Shown here one piece after another: positions 33,182 through 45,481 of a stretch of DNA of 64,000 bases. A program made the position numbers and the translations under genes. The stretch covers positions 28,403,501 through 28,467,500 of the forward strand of contig NC_091966.1 of NCBI RefSeq assembly GCF_036711975.1, written 5' to 3'. Position 1 is the first letter of the stretch. Each line of letters begins with the position of its first letter. The notes under the pieces were generated by a model. That model saw nothing but the letters and a program-made list of their open reading frames with translations, was not told where the DNA came from and ran no database searches. This DNA is from Onthophagus taurus. Lineage: Eukaryota; Arthropoda; Insecta; Coleoptera; Scarabaeidae.

Positions 33182-36100
33182 TCAACATATGAATACAAAT
33201 ATTAATCCAATAAAAAATATTAATATTCCAAAACCAATTAGAACCCATGTAACGACATCAACCATAACTAATTGATCGAAATATCTAACACGTAATTCTC
33301 TTACGTAATTATATGGTAATTCCATTTCCTAAAAGAAGAGTTATTTTTATTCATTCTCAGGTTTAATAAAATGTCTTATTTGTATCCTTACTTCTTCAAC
33401 CCAAAATATAGGCATAACCGCTCTAGGAAGATTTCTAGTTGCTTCAATATAAACTTTTCGGTCTTCCTTCGATTCATCATTTCCCCCATTATCTTCTCCA
33501 TCATCTTCTCCATCATTTTCTCCATTAATTTCACGTCCAACAATATCATAGTTGCTATCCACAGTAAAACTAATGGGTCTTAAAACCATGTTAAATTGAG
33601 TTCTCCTAACAGCTTTTAACACAGTACCAGTATTCTAGAAAAACAAATAATAAAAATAAGTGTTTAATGTATAAAAAAACTGTTTCAATATAAACCGGTT
33701 CAAAAACAACATAAGATCCATGATCTTCTTTTTTTGGTTCTAATCCAATTACTGTTTGGGCAAATTCAGATTCCTCCGCGTTGAGAAAATGTGGATTCGA
33801 CATGATAAACATTGTATCTAAATATGAAAAAAATGTTTTTCTTTTGTATAATCGATAACATAACTTACTTAAGCAGGTGTATAAATCCATGAAACCATCT
33901 GGCCAGCACGTATCTTCCCCATTGATATCTCTGGTGTTTCTTGTGCAATAACATGATTGATTTCCGTCATTTGTGAAAGTATCTTCTTTTTGTTCATACC
34001 TATAACCGGGAATACCCTTATATTCTTCATTATCTTCGAATTTCATTGAAACAACTCTAGAATAAAACAAAAATAATGACACTATTCTTGAATCTCTTCT
34101 GTTAAAAGCAGAAGGTTTCAAATTAAGACAATGTTTCAGAAACGAAAGAGAATTTTTTTAGTCACTTTATTGACCTCATTAAAGAACAATATGAAATGGG
34201 GCATTGAAAATAACCTTGTCAATTATCTTAAAACTCTTCGATCTATTGAGTTATCATCGGTAGCAGAATTGATATGGTTTTTAAATGATTCCAACCAATA
34301 TCCAAGACGGATGACAACATTTTTAACAGCATCTGACCCAGTTAGAAACGATGCAGATACCAAGATCACATAGTAATACAAAAGAGAAGAATAACAAATT
34401 TATCTACAAAATCAAGAGAAGCCGACGTGAAGAATCATATCATGTTAATTATGCGCAGAAAGCTTTCTTGTCAAATTAGTAAAACGATGTTGTAAAATTC
34501 TGAACTTAAACCAAATTGGAGTTGGCAGAATTAGCATAGAAAAAGGCGTCCTAACAACATGTGTGTCTACAAACACTTAATAAACAACCATATCTGGTGG
34601 GTAATCTAAAAGTGAAACATAACAAAACTAAAATCAATAACTGAGCTTTTCATCAACAATGAAAATATATCCACATTGTTGTTTACTGCAGATGATTTAG
34701 AAATAACTCCAGTACCGCACTGAAGCAACCACACAAGAGATGAAAGAAGGTAGACATTTACAAATTTTAAACAATGAATATTAAGAGTAGCAAATTTTGT
34801 TAACTGAAAAACAAACTATTACCCTATTACGTTCCCTTATTCTTTACATGCTTTCTTATCAATATATCAGGAACATTTTTGAGTTGGCAATGGCGAAAAA
34901 ATGACACACTAATTTCTGTGTTCACGAATGCAGAAAAAGATTGGTGTACAGTATTTTTAGCACACATACCCAAACAACTTTTTGGTGATCTATCAAGTCC
35001 TACAATTGCATCAAGCAAAGGTTATAAGTACAGGTTACATTAAAGTTTTCGGTAATTGTGTGGGTAATACCCAGGCGTGATATAAAACGATATTTGAGGA
35101 GTTCCATACAACTTTTTGAATTGTTAATGTGAAATGTTGTACAGCTTCTTCAATGTTACTACTACTCTTGAGAGGAAGGCTCATTTTAATTTTTCTAAAT
35201 ATTACTTCTTAAACAAAAGCAAATATATTTTTAGTTTGTTAAAGTTGGTGGCTCAGTCAGAAGGTACGGTTTCATTGCTTCCTCTACTAATAGAGACTTG
35301 TACTGGAGAGAGAGACTGTATTATTGAGAGACTACCTGGGTTATTGAGGCTTACTTTGGTGTACGGTGCATAAATGGGGACATCCCATTACGGTAGTAGA
35401 ACGTATTCTTCAAATATTAATTGTCATAAGAATCCATATACATTAGACGTTATATAATAGATACTAGATGATGCTTATAAAAAAAACAAATATCAACTTG
35501 GCAATGCTTAATACTACTTTCGACACGCATAACAGTTTAATGTTTATTTATAATTAGCTTTTCACGATTATATAGTAAGAAGTCATTAATTTTCCTATTA
35601 TAAAACGTGACAATAATAATAACGTAATAATAAGGAATATTATACCAAATGTTATAATTAATTTCGGTTTATCTTCCTTTTAATAACTTACCTACATATA
35701 TCACTTCGAAATATATCAACTGTATCTTCTTTGGTAGCGTGTGGTGGGAAAATCAGAAAATCTCTTCCTCTAACTTCTTTACAAACTTGGCTATTTTCAC
35801 CGTCATTCCACATATTCAAGATATCATCATTCCGCCATTTTAACAGGTTTCCAACATCCTCTACGACATTCATACCAGCTTTAATTAAAAAGCTCTCTAC
35901 GCTGTTATTGTGCCTCTAATAAAAGTTATAAATAAAAGCTAATAGTTAAAAATAGGTATGTTAGTTTACATGTCTTAAGAACGCGAATGATAATCCATCT
36001 TCATCTCTATCAATAATTCTCATATAGTTATTACTCGCAACCATATCATTTAATTTTGAACAAACTGAATCTATTACATCTGGGATTGTTGTACCAGTGG

Positions 36101-37508
36101 TTGTTTCAATGGTTGATGTTCCATCGGTAGTTGTTTCCAAAGTGGTTGTTACATCTGTAGTTGTTGTCAATGTGGTTGTTTCATCCGTAGTTGTTTCATC
36201 GGTGGTTGTTTCTAAGGTTGTTGTTTCATCGGTAGTTGTTTCCAAAGTGGTTGTTACATCTGTAGTTGTTGTCAATGTGGTTGTTTCATCCGTAGTTGTT
36301 TCATCGGTGGTTGTTTCTAAGGTTGTTGTTTCATCGGTGGTTGTTTCTAAGGTTGTTGTTTCATCGGTAGTTGTTTCCAAAGTGGTTGTTACATCTGTAG
36401 TTGTTGTCAATGTGGTTGTTTCATCCGTAGTTGTTTCATCGGTGGTTGTTTCTAAGGTTGTTGTTTCATCGGTAGTTGTTTCCAAACTGGTTGTTACATC
36501 TGTAGTTGTTGTCAATGTGGTTGTTTCATCCGTAGTTGTTTCATCGGTGGTTGTTTCTAAGGTTGTTGTTTCATCGGTAGTTGTTTCCAAAGTGGTTGTT
36601 ACACCGGTAGTTGTTTCATCGGTGGTTGTTTCTAAGGTTGTTGTTTCATCAGTAGTTGTTTTCAAGGTGGTTGTATCATCGGTAATTGATTCCATGGGAG
36701 ATGTTCTACCGGGATTTATTTCACCGGTTCTTATTGCACCGTTAGGACAAAATTTAATTCCATCGAATAGTAATTCGTTTGCAGAAAATTCCTGAAACAA
36801 ATTCATACCTGGAAACGCTTCCATCCAATCGTAGTTAATAGTGTCCAAAAGATTTGGTGATGCTTCGACTAGTTTTTCTGTCATTTGAAAAAAATTCTAA
36901 AAAAATATTCAAATAACCCAAGTTTATAACAGAGGTTTTAAAATGTTTTTACCATAAGAGGTACATTTAATGTATAGATCATTTCATCTAACGATAAAGT
37001 ATTAGCTTTTTCATCAAATTCGAAAAAGGTATTTTTAAAATAAAGTAATGTATCCTTATCTTCGTCATATTCAACATTATCTCTATATCTACTTTGTCTA
37101 AAATACAGCAAAAACTTTATCAATTAATTCTTTTAAATTAAGTTAAATACCTATAAATAAACGGCCCTATTTGTTCGACTTCAATTCTTTGTATATCTTC
37201 AATTGCTGATACCCTTTTTAAAATGTCTGAATTCTTTATTGTAAAAAAATACACTTTAATAGTAATGGGAAACGGCATTTCTTTCCATCTTGTAAATTGA
37301 ACGGTGCCGTTTTCTAATCTAGCGTTCTGAAAAAAATTGTGTTGGGGCATTTCTTAGAATACATCAAGATTTATAATATTATTGTTACCTCATTGATTGT
37401 GCTTATAATAACATCTGGAAGAACAGCGAATCCTAGAACCGCACCAATAATTATACAAATTATACCAAAAAATGCTATAACAATAAGCACTAATTTACAA
37501 CAAGCCAT
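33182..37508 (-). CDS. CD36-family class B scavenger receptor with Thr-rich repeat insert
   Basis: Nine exons join in frame on the minus strand: 37389-37508, 37151-37326, 36953-37097, 35970-36896, 35692-35915, 33869-34056, 33696-33817, 33392-33634 and 33182-33328. They give 763 residues; relatives have about 490-550. Residues 5-30 are the N-terminal membrane helix and a second helix lies near the C-terminus (VDVVTWVLIGFGILIFFIGL). The CD36 ectodomain signatures are GPFIYR, FSANELLFDG, LSFAFLRH, RSDICR, the Cys-rich block CYCT...CWPDGFMDLYTC and SNPHFL. Two inserts are absent from the neighbouring genes: about 197 Thr-rich residues (about 218-414) in exon 4 and an acidic run (NGENDGEDDGEDNGGNDESK) in exon 8. 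An in-frame ATG three codons upstream (37515-37517) is an alternative start. Class B receptors bind lipids, lipoproteins or cell debris; the ligand here is unknown. Confidence 0.9.
34057..35691. other. Long intron of the first CD36 gene
   Basis: This 1.6-kb intron is much longer than the others in the gene (about 55-80 bases). It holds open-frame scraps on both strands (for example 34131-34373) that probably come from a decayed mobile element, but I cannot name it. No exon was recognised inside. Confidence 0.5.
36096..36686 (-). repeat. Coding minisatellite: Thr-rich tandem repeat
   Basis: The basic unit is 15/30 bp, encoding variants of TTLETTTDET on the minus strand. Units are arranged in longer blocks of about 120-150 bp that repeat at 36181, 36301/36361 and 36421 with almost no change. 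This points to recent expansion or homogenisation. All units stay in frame. The antisense open frame on the plus strand (Val/Ser-rich) is only a consequence of the repeat. Confidence 0.9.
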
Positions 37509-38159
37509 GTTTTTCATGTTTGTGCCATTGTGGTTTAAACGTTCGTTTTAAGCCGACATTTTATCAGTTTGCTGCAAAGCCTTACTTAATACCAGAAAGT
37601 TTAACAATAAATAAACATGTTTTCGATAATGATAACAATATCGGGATCGTGTAATAAAATGGAAACTTTTGTTACTTAGGATTTCTGAAAATTAGGTGTT
37701 ATATTAATTTTTTCAATTTATTTTTAGTGACTCTCTTAAAATAGAAAAACAATAAAAAAATTTGTGACTTGAGATGATAGTATCTAATATTACTTTAAAA
37801 TATTGAAATGAATATACATTTTAAAGAATGAAAATTAACTAAACTAATTACTAATGAATTGTTGAACCACAAGTCTGTTATAACGTTGGAAATAATGTTG
37901 CTTTTGTAACTAAAAACAAAATTTAAAAAAAAATATTACACCTTGAATAAACCTTAACTACCCATAAAAGTAAATGTAAGGAAGTTGCAACTACTTTTAG
38001 CCTTGGTCATTTGATTCAAGGTCATTGTTTCTTTGAAGTCTGCCCTTTCCTCGTTTCTTTTGTTCCTTGTAGTGATGGAACTTTTCTTTTATATTAGTCA
38101 ATGTAGGTATTCAGAAATGCCTTAAATACCTCAATAGACACTCAAATTCTCTTAAAATC
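37509..38159. other. Upstream region of the first CD36 gene
   Basis: It should contain the promoter and 5' UTR of the minus-strand gene. The bases just 5' of the ATG ('gtttaaacgttcgttttaag' on the plus strand) are also found before the related pseudogene at 48.04 kb, so some promoter-proximal sequence is shared. No specific site can be named. Confidence 0.4.
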
Positions 38160-38850
38160 GAGGGATGATATTCAGAAAGCTGCAACACCGACACCTAAAC
38201 ACAGGGACGGATTGAATACTTACCCAAATCATATATTACAGCAAATGTGAGAAAAAAGAATGCTAAGGAAAAATTTCAAAACACTCAAACTCAACTCAAT
38301 CGCGCCACTTGTCGATTAAGAAATGCCCTATCTGAGTTTAAAAACACATCCTACGACGTTACTGGGAAAGTCAGGAGTCTATCACTCGTTCAGAATGCTA
38401 AATTGATAATGGCAAAGAATCGATGAAGACAAGGCTCGCACGTTTACGGTGTATCTAACTTCAGCCTTCTAACCTCACATGAGAAAAATTTCACCTATTG
38501 AAGAAGAATATATAGTGCAGACTCTAGAGACACCTCACCAAATGTGTTTAGCGACAGAAAAGTTTAAAAAGTATGACCTCGGTGTGATTAGAAGTTGGAA
38601 ACCTAGAAAAGCACCTGATTATGATCTCATTACAGGGCAAATATTGAAGCAAGTACCTGAAAAGTTTATCAAACTCATTAGCTATATTTTTAATGTCATG
38701 GTTCGACTCGAATACTTCCCAGTAAAATGGAAAATTGCTGAGGTTAAAATGATAAACCCAAAAAAGACCAAAGTGAAGCGGCATCGTATAGCTTTCAGTT
38801 TGCTTCCGCTGCATGGCGAAAAAAATGCAGCTATTCAAACTCCATCCTAA
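38160..38850 (+). mobile_element. Jockey-type LINE fragment (linker and RT start)
   Basis: The frame 38479-38850 reads QTLETPHQMCL, then IRSWKPRKAPDYDLITGQIL and YIFNVMVRLEYFPVKWKIAE, the start of a Jockey-clade reverse transcriptase. Upstream (about 38250-38430), in another frame, LNRATCRLRNALSEFKN matches the linker between endonuclease and RT. The catalytic part is missing and a frameshift follows 'KMINPKKTKVK'. Inactive. Confidence 0.75.
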
Positions 38851-39790
38851 CCAGTAAAATTTAAGGCTTTAGAGAACACCATGGAACTATTGAACAGGTA
38901 ATCGTCAAAACAGTGAAACAGGAATTCGAAGAAAAAAGCTGCTGTAGGTCGACAATATCAGGCTTTCGATAAAGTTTGGCAATTACCTCACCAAAACCAT
39001 GATCCGTGATGACTTGGACATAGTGACTGAGTATAGCAACACTATGTTACTTTTATCTTTGTTAAAATTATTATTTATTGTTATTTTTTGTAACAGATAG
39101 CATTAAGAAAAATAATTGAAAAAAAAAATCAATTTGATAGGACGTGCTTTTAACGACCTTCAAATATCCTTCTAACATGCACTTCCAGTTTTTCTTCTCC
39201 TTAGCTGATCATACATAATCAGGATAGTTGTATAACATTTCTGCCATATTCTATCACACGCTATATAGGCTTACTCTTGTTATCCTTTGTGCAAAATAGT
39301 ATTTTCTTGTATTTACTTACCTTCTTTAGTTTTGCATGGATAGGTTGAACATTGTTGTTATGGACTTGCGGTTAGAAATGTCACCTTTAAAAGTGACCTC
39401 ACCCAGATATTTAGTAACAGCAAATTTTCAGTTTCCACCACAAATTTCCAAGAAAGTATCATTAAACTTTGCTTTAGCTAACTTATTTTTACACATTTAA
39501 AATTTGAACGTGTTTGCTATTAGCTTGAATTTCTTTAAATATTTGCAAAATTCTTGATAACACGATTTAAGATTACGTCAATCGGTCATCAAATTTTTTA
39601 TTAGTGGTAATATCCTATCGAGAAACGCGTTCTTTGTAGGAATTATCAGAATTTTGTTACTATCAATTGCTGAAATGAATGACTTAGTTTCTGCACGGTT
39701 CTGCTAATGGACGTGTTGTAGAAGGCACTGTAATGAAACGTTTTCCTGTTGTCGACTGCTTTCGCATGTGTTGTTTTGGATTACTTGGTA
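38851..39790. other. Spacer, no recognisable feature
   Basis: Short frames only. The stretch 38940-39020 ('aggctttcgataaagtttgg') may be a further scrap of the Jockey element (AFDKVWQ-like). The rest shows nothing assignable. Confidence 0.35.
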
Positions 39791-39799
39791 CCTTTGACA

Positions 39800-40080
39800 A
39801 ACATATAGACGCGTAATCCTGAACGCCTACAAGAATAATGAAAGTGCAATAAAATTGAAAAATAAAATCTCTATACTCTGTCTAAAATGTATGTCCCAGA
39901 ATCTGTGAAGAACTGGAGACAAAATTGCTTAGGAATGGGTATACTGCCCAATGATCAATGCTTAACTACTTTGTTGTTCGCCAATGATCAAGTGTTTATT
40001 ACAAACACCGAGGAAGACATTGATTATTATTATATTATATTACTTTTTTTAAAACTGCAATACCAAACATCGTTTTGCCA
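39800..40080 (+). mobile_element. LINE RT fragment with degenerate active site
   Basis: The frame at 39887-40060 reads NWRQNCLGMGILPNDQCLTT, then LLFANDQVFITNTEEDID. This is the palm region of a LINE RT in which the catalytic FADD has become FAND. Upstream codons (YKNNESAIKLKNKIS) fit the preceding block of the same family. Dead copy. Confidence 0.65.
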
Positions 40081-40289
40081 GCATATTACAAGGTGGCCTA
40101 CACAATCGCGAAATATTAAAAGCCTCATACGATCGCAGAAGAACTTATTCTATTGGCTGCTATAAATATTGATTTATTTATTTACACACCAAGTTGGGCA
40201 CAGAACAGGACTAATCCAGAAAAAACTGTGCCTCGAAAATTACAATAAAAAATAGAACAGAAATATATAAATATCATCATGAAAAATAG

Positions 40290-40640
40290 TCAACTACACG
40301 CTGCAACCCCGAGCAATCCAGAAGTGAGGACACACGAATAAATAATTTCAGATCTTCAGTATACATTAAGCAGTGAGAATGTCTCAAAAAGCAAATATAT
40401 CATTAATGTAAATAATAAACGAAAAGGGATTGCCCTGCGGTACACCCGAAGGCACTGAAATGAAACTAGATTTCTTTGATTAACAGAGTTCTTCCGAGCA
40501 TACAACCATTTGATCAAGTAGTCATCGATACCAAAATGTTGAAGTTTTGAAATTAACGGATTATGGTTAACTCGGTCGAACTCCGTGCTGAAGTCTGTGT
40601 AAATAGCGTCTACTGGGATATGTTATGTATTAAATATGGT
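40290..40640 (-). mobile_element. LINE RT fragment, minus strand
   Basis: On the minus strand: VDAIYTDFSTEFDRVNHN, then KLQHFGIDDYLIKWL, and after a frameshift VPSGVPQGNPFSFIIYINDI. These are consecutive RT blocks. The (F/Y)xDD box is not preserved. It is a different family from the adjacent plus-strand piece. Confidence 0.7.
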
Positions 40641-40910
40641 AAATATTAGATCAATTAATTGAAATAATTAAAGGAGTAGTATTTGGTTTGCAGTTAGATG
40701 CAATTGTCGATGTTGATGTTTATAACAAGTCCGATATAAAGATTACATTTCAATACAAAATAGAAATGTTATATCTTATTTTCTATTGAATCATTAATTA
40801 GAGTTACTTTATTAGTATGGGAAACTTTATTAGTTACTTTATTAGCATGGGAAACTAATTACATCATTTTAAGGTAATTAATTTTTTATATTTATTAAAA
40901 TTAATAATTA
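40641..40910. other. Spacer 3' of the second CD36 gene
   Basis: AT-rich, with a small duplication 'ttattagtatgggaaacttt'/'ttattagcatgggaaactaa' around 40809-40855. It presumably includes the 3' UTR of the gene that ends at 40911. Confidence 0.4.
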
Positions 40911-42854
40911 TCAACAACATAATATCTTTAAAGCTATACCAAGTATAAATAGAGCAATACCACATCCAATCAATGCCCAAGTAATTATAGTAATGGTATT
41001 CAATTCTGATAAATATTTATCATGAATCTTGTCAATTAAATTCGATGGTAATTCCATGGTCTAAAATTAAAATGAAAAATTAAAACAGTTTTATGTATGT
41101 TTAAAACACTTATGTACTTCTTCAATCCACAATACAGGATAGATCGTAGATGGTAGTCGACTCGTTACAGTAACACCTCCAATGTTTCTTAAAACCATGT
41201 TGTATTGGAATCTTTTCACTATTTTTAATGGTGTTCCAGTACCCTATTTATTTAAAAAAAATAATTATGAAAAAAGTGAATATTTTTCAAAATTTACTGG
41301 TTCTATGATTGTATAGGAACCATGATAATCCTGATGTCCTTCTAATCCCAATACTGGATTTTGAACAATTGAAGCACCCAAAAAGTGAGGATACGAAAGT
41401 ACTACATGTGATCCTAAATTGAAAATATTTGGATTAGTTTAAAGATTGTTTTTTCATTGCGGTTATTATACGTGTACAAGTATAAAGATCTGTAAAACCG
41501 TTGTGCCAACATCGATTTGAACCATCAGGCAACCTTGTTTGACCAGTACAATAACAATCGTTATCGTTGTCGTTATTAAGGGTTGTTTCTTCAAATTCCC
41601 GCCTATGACTTGAAATACCTTCAAAGCCTACATTTTCGACATGTTCTAATGTAACTGTCCTTGAAGATTTAATAAAAATTATTTAAATAAATAATTTTAT
41701 TTCCATAGTTATGTGTTAAATGGTTTTTCTTACCTACAAATATCGCTATAAAATATTCTAAAATCATCATTTCTATTCACATTCGGTGGGAAAATTGTTG
41801 AATCGCGGCCATTAATTTCTCTGCATTGTCCGGTATTTCCCCAAACGTTATTTGGCAAATTAGGTTGTCCATTCCATGTCCTAATCAAACCAAGATCTCC
41901 AATGCTATCCATTCCAGCGGTTATTACATAAGTACCATCAAAAGTATTATCCCTCTGTGTAATTAAAACCTTAATTTATTATCGAATAAAAATTTATTTT
42001 AGTTACATGTCTTAAAAATGCAAATGATAAAGCTGTTGCTCCTTCCGGTTGAATATAATGCATATTTTCTATCTCATTTCTGGTCGGGCACAAATTAGGA
42101 GCTGCTGTTGGGTTTGTGCAAAATGTATACCCATCAAATAGAAACTCTCTAGCACTGAATATTCGAAATACATCTTCTGGGTTTCCAAACGCTGAGTTTA
42201 TTTCACTATTAATACCTGTCGGTAACCTATCTTCTATTGATTGCACTAAACTCTATAAATAAATGTAAGTGACTAATATATCGTAAAGCTGCGTGATTTT
42301 ATATACCACTAATGGAACGTTAAGTAATTTTAACCGATGTGTTTCAGGAAACTCTGACTCTTCTTCATCAAAATCAAATTTAAGATATTCTCTGTATGTT
42401 ATTGTATCATCATCGCGATTTTTCGCATCTACTGTTTTTTGTCTGGTCAATCTAAATTTGACAGCAAAATTAGATTAAGTATGTGCTTTCATTTAATGCT
42501 GTCAAATTAATGAAAAAACTTACTTATATACGAAAGGTCCTCGTTCAGCCACTAATATCCTATTGTCTGGCTGCAAATTATGTTCAAAAAAATATATTTT
42601 CGCTGTTTGATTAAAAGGCAAAATTTGCCATCTTTGAAATTGTTCACTACCATATTCTAATCTAACTCTCTAAAATTCGAAATTAATTGTTTCATAAATA
42701 TAAAATTTTTATTCGAACATCTTACTCGTTCTACTTCGTCTCTAATATTGTTAGGTAAAACAGCAAAACCTACAACTGCTCCGATAATAATTGCAGCTAC
42801 ACCAAGTCCAGCTACAATAAAAGCAAGAATCTTGCAAAGTATGCCACCACACAT
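40911..42854 (-). CDS. CD36-family class B scavenger receptor, second gene
   Basis: Nine minus-strand exons: 42726-42854, 42524-42669, 42307-42451, 42007-42252, 41734-41954, 41472-41659, 41298-41413, 41118-41243 and 40911-41060. The sum is 1467 nt (488 residues), normal for the family. The N-terminal helix is FIVAGLGVAAIIIGAVVGFA. The ectodomain has RWQILPFNQTAKIYFFE, GPFVYK, FSAREFLFDGYTFC, ALSFAFLRH, SDIC, the Cys block CYCTGQTR...CWHNGFTDLYTC and SYPHFL. A C-terminal helix (ITIITWALIGCGIALFILGI) ends in a short Cys-containing tail (LKILCC), possibly palmitoylated as in CD36. Exon lengths and phases match the third gene almost exactly, so the two arose by tandem duplication. Introns are about 50-80 nt. 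Ligand and tissue cannot be read. Confidence 0.93.
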
Positions 42855-43540
42855 GTTTGTGACAAATACACCTCACGTGATTAACTATGTTAACATGTTG
42901 AAAATGTATGTAGATTTGGTCGTTATTACATTCCGATCGAGCCTTTTTATCTTGTTTACATTGGGGTAAATTCTTATCGGTTTCCGTCAAAAATATAAAT
43001 TATTATAAATCGGGGTATTTTGTAGATTTGATTTCATTTATTTCATATAGATTAACAGGAGTTTATCGAGCTAATCGAGGTTAAGGTACAAAATATGAGT
43101 AAGACTCTCCATCCCAAAATATAGTGAACGTTTTTATGAAAGTACTGATTATAATAATGTTTTAAAATTTCTATTTTCGAATTTTCTGTATCTGGATCAA
43201 ATTAAAATATTCTTGTTAAAAATTGTCTACCCTAATTTTAATAAGCTTTAAAAAATTTGTACTATTTTATAATTATTAAATTTTACCTACGTTTTTTATT
43301 CATTAAGTAAGTCAAACTTTTTTTTTTTCTATATTATGCATAGCAAAATTGTATAACACCTAGTAAATACATACTAATTAGTTACTTATTTTTAACACTA
43401 AATTAAACTAGATAATGTTTTGCAGCTTTTCCCAGTGGTCCAGTCTGCTTTACCCATAATACAGATAAATATTGTCATATTTTTACCGTTTTAAGACCAA
43501 AACACAAAAACGCGCACACTGCGATACGCGGAACACACGT
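42855..43540. other. Upstream region of the second CD36 gene
   Basis: The first 180 bases upstream ('gattaactatgttaacatgt', 'gaaaatgtatgtagatttgg') are recognisably shared with the region upstream of the third gene (52570-52760), so promoter-proximal sequence was duplicated with the gene. From about 43090 onward nothing is assignable. Confidence 0.5.
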
Positions 43541-43765
43541 ATTGGGTATTATTGTTTTTGTTATAATTCCGCACTATTGCTCGCGTTTGAATCGACAAGG
43601 GCACTAGGTCACTAAATCGAACGGCTTCATCCTCTGAAGGCGACGCAGGACATCCTCGTTGTCGAGAAGCTGCATGGCCTCGATGTTGGGATGATCGTGC
43701 ATTCTCTTCTCATGTTTACATGCGAATGATGCAATTTCTGATGACACCGATGCTACTTTCAATTT

Positions 43766-45481
43766 GATTCACATAAGAACCGACACAGCAGGGACATGTA
43801 TAGGACAATAAATTAAGATGATTTAACGTAACTTATCTTTATACCAAGTTGTACTTCTGAGGAGTTATAGGCTTTCAAAGTTGGGTCTTAAATTTTTAAA
43901 ACATTGAATATCTTCGTAATACATTAAGCTAGAAAAACCAAATTTGGTATACGTTATGAGTGTACCGAGGGTATTAATTGGTAGCAAGTAGAGACCAATT
44001 GAGGCATTTCAAAGGGTTGATTAAGGGTGATGGTTCCCTTAATTTTGACAGATTTTTTTAACCTTTTGGCGGATTTAATACATTACTACTTCATTTCATG
44101 TGGAATTTAATTCTAAAACTTTTTTTACTCTTACTATTTTTTAAAAAACATTGTCGTTCTCATAAAAAACTCAAAAAACTAAAGACGCGTATCTTGTTAT
44201 TGCTACTTAAAATCATCGAAAATTTAGTAGTCGGCTATGAAATTGTACGTAATTGGAGGAATAAACTGTTTATTATGAGCTAAAAAGACATCATCCATAA
44301 ACAAATTTAGTTTAGGCATAATAATTTTTTAGTGATAAAGAGAAAATCCTCAAAATGTCAAAATTAAGTACTTGTGATTTTAAAATCGATCATAACTCAA
44401 GAATGAAAGGTGATGACGAAAAGTTTTTTAGGAATAAATTGTTTATTATGAACTAAAAAAACATCATCCATAAACAAATTTAGTTTAGGTATAATGATTT
44501 TCTAGTGATAAAGAAAAAATCATCAAAATGTTAAAATTGAGTACTTTTGGCATTAAAATAGATCATAATTCAAAAATTAAAGGTGATGGAGAAAAGTTTA
44601 TTTGAAATAAATTGTTTATTATGAACTAAAAGGACATAACTCATAAACAGATTTGGTTTAGTTATAATGATTTTCTAATGATAAAAAGAGAAAATCATCG
44701 AAATATCAAAATTGAGTACTTTTGATATTAAAATTGATCATAACTCAAGGATGAAAGGTGATGGAGAAAAGTTTTTTAGGAATAAGTTGTTTATTGTCAA
44801 CTAAGAAAACATCATCCATAAACAAATTTAGTTTAGATGTAATGATTTTCAGGTGATAAAGAGAAAATCCCCAAAATGTCAAAATTGGGGACTTTTGGTG
44901 TTAAAATCGATCATAACTTAAGAATGAAAGGTGATGGAGAAAAGATGGAGAAAACCTTGTCGTCAAATAACTTTATACCCTATTTGTCAAGTTTGACGTA
45001 CAATTTCATAGCCGACTACTAAATTTTCTCTTATTTTAAGCAACATTACGAAATACGTGTCTTTAGTTATTTAAGTTTTTTATGAAAACGACAAAGTTTT
45101 TTAAAAAATAATACGAGTAAGAAAAGTTTTAGAATTAAATTCCACATGAAATGTAGTAGTAATGTATTAAATCCGCCAAAAGGTTAAAAAAATTTGTCAA
45201 AATTTAGGGTGCCATCACCTTTAATCAACCCTATGAAATGCCTCAATTGAGTTCAATTTGCTACCAATTAATACCCTTGATACACTCATAACGTATACCA
45301 AATTTGATTTTTCTAGCTTAATGTATTACGAAGATATTGAACTTTTTAAAAATTTAAGAGCCAACTTTGAAGGCCTATAACTCCTGAGGTGTACAACTTA
45401 GTATAGAGGTAAGTTACGTTAAATCATCTTAATTTATTGTCCTCTACATGTCCCTGCTCTGTGTCGGTTCTTATGTGAATC
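43766..45481. mobile_element. Foldback element with 485-bp arms and inner tandem repeats
   Basis: The left arm 43766-44250 and right arm 44997-45481 are 485-bp inverted repeats (outer ends 'gattcacataagaaccgaca'). The interior, about 44258-44945, is four tandem copies of a 173-175 bp unit starting at 44258, 44431, 44604 and 44779 ('ggaataaattgtttattatg'). No transposase is encoded. The structure resembles foldback-type, non-autonomous DNA transposons. A clear target duplication was not found. Confidence 0.8.
44258..44945 (+). repeat. Four-copy tandem repeat, 173-bp unit
   Basis: Units begin at 44258, 44431, 44604 and 44779. Each contains 'cataaacaaatttagtttag'-like and 'gaatgaaaggtgatgg'-like blocks. 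Divergence between units is modest. The array fills the interior of the foldback element. Confidence 0.8.

Noticed and set aside
36097-36795. A 232-codon plus-strand open frame rich in Val and Ser
   Set aside because: It is the antisense of the Thr-rich coding repeat. A repeat with no stops on one strand often has none on the other. The minus frame joins conserved CD36 exons; this one joins nothing.
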